Shown here one piece after another: positions 5,738 through 8,116 of a stretch of 8,116 nt of DNA. The stretch is from an uncultured Eubacteriales bacterium. Its GTDB lineage: Bacteria > Bacillota > Clostridia > Lachnospirales > Bianqueaceae. The stretch is taken from positions 1 through 8,116 of the forward strand of contig ONYR01000234.1 in assembly GCA_900322165.1 (NCBI GenBank). The letters run 5' to 3'. Position numbers and translations under genes: made by a program. The notes beneath the pieces were generated by a model, which saw only the letters and a list, made by a program, of their open reading frames with translations, was not told the origin of the DNA and ran no database searches. Positions within the stretch are counted from its first letter, which is position 1; every line of letters begins with the position of its first letter.

Positions 5738-6757
5738 ATGGCAGCAAGAATTTTCTACGAGCAGGACTGCGACATCAATCGCCTGAACGGCAAAACCGTT
5801 GCGATCATCGGCTACGGTTCTCAGGGTCACGCACACGCACTCAACCTTACCGAGAGCGGTGTGAACGTCATCGTCGGTCTGTATGAAGGGTCCAAGAGCT
5901 GGGCAAAGGCCGAAGCGCAGGGCATGAAGGTTATGACCGCGGCTGAAGCGGCTAAGAATGCCGACATTATCATGATCCTCATCAACGATGAGCTGCAGGC
6001 AAAACTGTACAAAGAGAGCATCGAGCCGAACCTGACCGAGGGCAAGACCCTGGCGTTCGCGCACGGCTTCAACATCCATTTTGGCTGCATCAAGCCTCCG
6101 GCCAACGTCAACGTTATCATGATCGCGCCGAAGGCTCCGGGCCACACCGTTCGTTCCGAGTACCAGGCCGGCAAGGGTACGCCCTGCCTCATCGCGGTCC
6201 ATCAGGACGCGACCGGTGACGCTTGGGATCTGGGTCTGGCGTACGCGGCTGCCATCGGCGGCGCTCGTGCAGGCGTTCTTGAGACCACGTTCCGCACTGA
6301 GACCGAGACCGACCTGTTCGGTGAGCAGGCTGTCCTTTGCGGCGGTGTCTGCGCGCTGATGCAGGCAGGTTTTGAGACCCTCGTGGAGGCTGGTTACGAC
6401 CCGCGCAACGCGTACTTCGAGTGCATCCATGAGATGAAGCTCATCGTTGACCTGATTTACCAGTCCGGTTTCGCTGGCATGCGCTACTCGATCTCCAACA
6501 CCGCTGAGTACGGCGACTATGTCACCGGTCCGAAGATCATCACCGAGGACACCAAGAAGGCGATGAAGAAGATCCTTGCTGACATTCAGGACGGTACCTT
6601 CGCGAAGGACTTCCTGCTTGATATGAGCCCGGCAGGCGGTCAGGTCCACTTCAACGCACTGCGCAAGAAGGCCTCCGAGCATCCGTCCGAAGCCGTCGGC
6701 CGCGAGATCCGCAAGCTGTATTCGTGGTCTGATGAAGACAAACTCATTAATAACTGA
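5738..6757 (+). CDS. ilvC: Ketol-acid reductoisomerase, class I
   Basis: This Mg-dependent enzyme isomerises and reduces 2-acetolactate or 2-aceto-2-hydroxybutyrate to the dihydroxy-acids. At 339 residues it is the short class I form. The Rossmann domain has GYGSQGHAHALNL (25-37) and His109 in AHGFNIHF. K131 lies in APKAPGH, and the knotted helical domain contributes the metal ligands Asp192 and Glu196 (TDLFGEQ), Glu228 and Glu232 (FECIHE) and the SISNTAEYG segment (251-259). ATG 5738 is chosen because AAGGAGA lies 7 bases upstream; a TTG at 5714 in the same frame has no such site and would add eight atypical residues. The cofactor loop after strand 2 reads LYEGSKSW (48-55). The Glu at 50, and the lack of the Arg often found there, may favour NADH over NADPH; this is inference. 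Codon use here favours GTC/GAC/ACC endings more than in leuA, consistent with strong expression. Confidence 0.96.
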   Translation: MAARIFYEQDCDINRLNGKTVAIIGYGSQGHAHALNLTESGVNVIVGLYEGSKSWAKAEAQGMKVMTAAEAAKNADIIMILINDELQAKLYKESIEPNLTEGKTLAFAHGFNIHFGCIKPPANVNVIMIAPKAPGHTVRSEYQAGKGTPCLIAVHQDATGDAWDLGLAYAAAIGGARAGVLETTFRTETETDLFGEQAVLCGGVCALMQAGFETLVEAGYDPRNAYFECIHEMKLIVDLIYQSGFAGMRYSISNTAEYGDYVTGPKIITEDTKKAMKKILADIQDGTFAKDFLLDMSPAGGQVHFNALRKKASEHPSEAVGREIRKLYSWSDEDKLINN

Positions 6758-6775
6758 TTTTTGTGAAAATCAGTT
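6752..6775 (+). other. Hairpin overlapping the ilvC stop codon
   Basis: AACTGATTTT (6752-6761) pairs perfectly with AAAATCAGTT (6766-6775) around a TGTG loop, with the TGA stop (6755-6757) inside the left arm. No T-run follows. It may protect the 3' end of a processed ilvC message; a terminator role is unlikely. Confidence 0.5.
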
Positions 6776-6787
6776 GTTGATAAGTAA

Positions 6788-6958
6788 GAAAGAAATTCCT
6801 CGCCTAAACGGCATCGGAATTTCTTTCGGTGCACTGCTTTAGACTGGAATGGAATTTCCTCCCCTGAACGGGATCGGAAATTCTTTAGGGTTATCGCTTT
6901 AGACTGGGATGGAGTTTCCTCGCCTGAACGGCGTCGGAAACATTAAGTGTATCGCACT
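6788..6958. repeat. Three tandem 60-base structured repeats between ilvC and ilvD
   Basis: Three copies recur with a period of exactly 60 bases (cores near 6788-6827, 6851-6884 and 6911-6943). Copies one and two share 47 of 60 bases (6791-6850 against 6851-6910). The second and third cores are also close, 35 of 40 bases over 6841-6880 against 6901-6940, then diverge. Each copy has an outer stem ending in TTCC/GGAA, an internal loop with TC on the left, a 3-4 base-pair GC stem and a 5-base loop TAAAC or TGAAC. Linkers share GCTTTAGACTGG. Paired positions change together: G-C to C-G (6802/6812, 6862/6872, back to G-C at 6922/6932), A-T to T-A (6795/6820, 6855/6880) and A-T to G-C (6854/6881, 6914/6941). 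This supports a conserved folded form, most simply RNA. No open frame fits the repeat, and I do not recognise the family. Confidence 0.85.
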
Positions 6959-6973
6959 TTGATGAATTGGGTT

Positions 6974-7028
6974 CGGCCGCCTGCTTTGCGGTGGGCGGCC
7001 GTGCTGGTTTGTTAGGTTTGAATTTTAC
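6974..7028 (+). terminator. Possible terminator or attenuator before ilvD
   Basis: CGGCCGCC (6974-6981) pairs perfectly with GGCGGCCG (6994-7001), a very stable stem with a 12-base loop. It is followed by a T-rich but interrupted tract (GCTGGTTTGTTAGGTTTGAATTTT, split here as bases 7003-7026). An alternative inner pairing CCGC/GCGG (6977-6980/6988-6991) is possible. It could reduce read-through into ilvD. The T-tract is too broken to call a standard intrinsic terminator with confidence. Confidence 0.4.
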
Positions 7029-7058
7029 TGCGAGCTTTTGGCTCCGAAAGAGGTAACG

Positions 7059-8116
7059 ATGGTTAGAGAAACGATTGTAGAAGGCTTTAACAACGCACCG
7101 CATCGCTCTTTGTATCATGCGCTTGGCATGACTGAGGAGGAGATGAAGCGTCCTCTGATCGGTATTGTTTGTTCTTATAATGAGATCGTTCCGGGTCATA
7201 TGAACCTGGATAAGATCGCAGATGCGGTCAAAATGGGCATTGCGATGGCCGGCGGTACGCCGATCATGTTCCCTGCGATCGCGGTTTGCGATGGTATCGC
7301 GATGGGCCACACCGGTATGAAATATTCGCTGGTGACCCGTGATCTGATCGCCGACTCCACCGAAGCGATGATCAAAGCGCATGGCTTTGACGGTGTCGTG
7401 ATGATCCCCAACTGTGATAAAAACGTGCCCGGCCTTCTGATGGCGGCCGCGCGCTGCAATATTCCGACGGTCTTTGTTTCCGGCGGTCCGATGATGGCGG
7501 GCCGTGTCGGCGGACGCAAGACCAGTCTTTCGAGCATGTTTGAAGCGGTCGGCGCGTATTCCGCCGGCAAGATCGACGATGAGAAGCTGCGCGAGTTTGA
7601 GCTGAAGACCTGCCCGACCTGCGGTTCCTGCTCCGGCATGTATACCGCGAACTCGATGAACTGCCTGACCGAGGTGCTTGGCATGGGCCTGAAGGGCAAC
7701 GGCACGATCCCGGCGGTCTATTCCGCACGTATCGAGCTCGCAAAGCACGCGGGCATGCAGGTGATGGAGCTTGTGAAGAAGAACATCCGTCCGCGCGACA
7801 TCATGACCGCGGAGGCTTTTGAGAACGCGATCACGGCGGATATGGCGCTTGGATGCTCGACAAACTCGATGCTGCACCTTCCGGCGATCGCCAATGAGTG
7901 TGATGTTCCGTTCAACCTTGATAAAGTCAACGAGATCAGTGAGCGCACTCCGAACCTGTGCCACTTGGCTCCGGCCGGTCCGACCTACATGGAGGACCTG
8001 AACGAGGCGGGCGGTGTTTACGCGGTGCTCAAGGAGCTGACGCGCAAGAATCTGATCCATACCGAGTGCATGACCGTCACCGGCAAGACCGTCGGCGAGA
8101 ACATTGCCAAGGCAGA
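7059..8116 (+). CDS. ilvD: Dihydroxy-acid dehydratase (N-terminal part, cut by window edge)
   Basis: This iron-sulfur enzyme dehydrates the IlvC products to 2-ketoisovalerate and 2-keto-3-methylvalerate, the step shared by valine, leucine and isoleucine synthesis. 352 codons are visible of the usual 550-570. Recognisable segments are SYNEIVPGHMNL (39-50), CDGIAMGHTGMKYSL (77-91), REL-like TRDLIADS (93-100), NCDKNVPG (118-125) with cluster Cys119 and the metal-site Lys121, FVSGGPMMAG (139-148), and TCPTCGSCSGMYTANSMN (184-201) with Cys191. The PGH rather than PCN motif near residue 46 places it with the E. coli-like group rather than the streptococcal group. Start: ATG 7059 with AAGAGGT 4 bases upstream. 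A small hairpin GAGC/GCTC (7032-7035/7041-7044) precedes that site. It lies 301 bases after ilvC, the largest gap in the cluster. Confidence 0.95.
   Translation, partial: MVRETIVEGFNNAPHRSLYHALGMTEEEMKRPLIGIVCSYNEIVPGHMNLDKIADAVKMGIAMAGGTPIMFPAIAVCDGIAMGHTGMKYSLVTRDLIADSTEAMIKAHGFDGVVMIPNCDKNVPGLLMAAARCNIPTVFVSGGPMMAGRVGGRKTSLSSMFEAVGAYSAGKIDDEKLREFELKTCPTCGSCSGMYTANSMNCLTEVLGMGLKGNGTIPAVYSARIELAKHAGMQVMELVKKNIRPRDIMTAEAFENAITADMALGCSTNSMLHLPAIANECDVPFNLDKVNEISERTPNLCHLAPAGPTYMEDLNEAGGVYAVLKELTRKNLIHTECMTVTGKTVGENIAKA

Noticed and set aside
5639..6682. Long open frame (347 residues) on the minus strand opposite ilvC
   Set aside because: Antisense shadow of a complete ilvC, with no recognisable domain.
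6763..6787. Terminator directly after ilvC
   Set aside because: The hairpin at 6752-6775 overlaps the stop codon and is followed by GTTGATAAG with no T-run.
6781..6960. CRISPR array
   Set aside because: The 60-base periodicity has no separate unique spacers. Similarity runs through most of the unit, copies are diverged, and there are no cas genes.
6891..8060. Long open frame (389 residues) on the minus strand opposite ilvD
   Set aside because: Antisense to ilvD and running into the structured repeats; composition is that of a shadow frame (many Arg and His).

Overview
The window looks like a Gram-positive (Bacillota, probably clostridial) chromosome. The evidence is a T-box tRNA-sensing leader, strong AGGAGG-like ribosome binding sites, consensus sigma-A promoters, and protein types (long-form LeuA, class I ketol-acid reductoisomerase, PGH-type dihydroxy-acid dehydratase) common in that group. 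Genus cannot be fixed from sequence alone. Coding DNA in the biosynthetic part is GC-rich (hand count about 67% in bases 2701-2760), while the left end is AT-rich (about 28% GC in bases 241-300).

Layout. Bases 1-56 carry the last codons of an unidentified plus-strand gene. A small minus-strand operon follows (about 1047 down to 160): a consensus promoter, an XRE-family DNA-binding protein, a short overlapping frame that looks like the amino-terminal stump of an ImmA/IrrE-type protease without its zinc site, and a 96-residue protein of unknown function, closed by a strong intrinsic terminator. This resembles the remains of a mobile-element or stress regulator module.

From about 1148 rightward, everything is on the plus strand and serves branched-chain amino acid synthesis. 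A consensus promoter drives a leucine-type T-box riboswitch (CTC specifier, TGGT acceptor bulge), then leuA, ilvB, ilvN, ilvC and ilvD, the last cut by the window edge. IlvB/IlvN form acetolactate synthase, IlvC makes the dihydroxy-acids, and IlvD makes the 2-keto acids. LeuA draws 2-ketoisovalerate into leucine. Uncharged tRNA-Leu should raise transcription into leuA and, by read-through, the rest. A probable extra promoter before ilvB may uncouple the ilv genes.

The spacers are unusually structured. The most striking is the 301-base ilvC-ilvD gap. It holds three tandem copies of an exactly 60-base-period element, each folding into the same hairpin, with compensatory base changes between copies at three pairs. 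I do not recognise this element, and it is the best candidate here for something undescribed. A GC-rich hairpin followed by a T-rich tract lies between it and ilvD.
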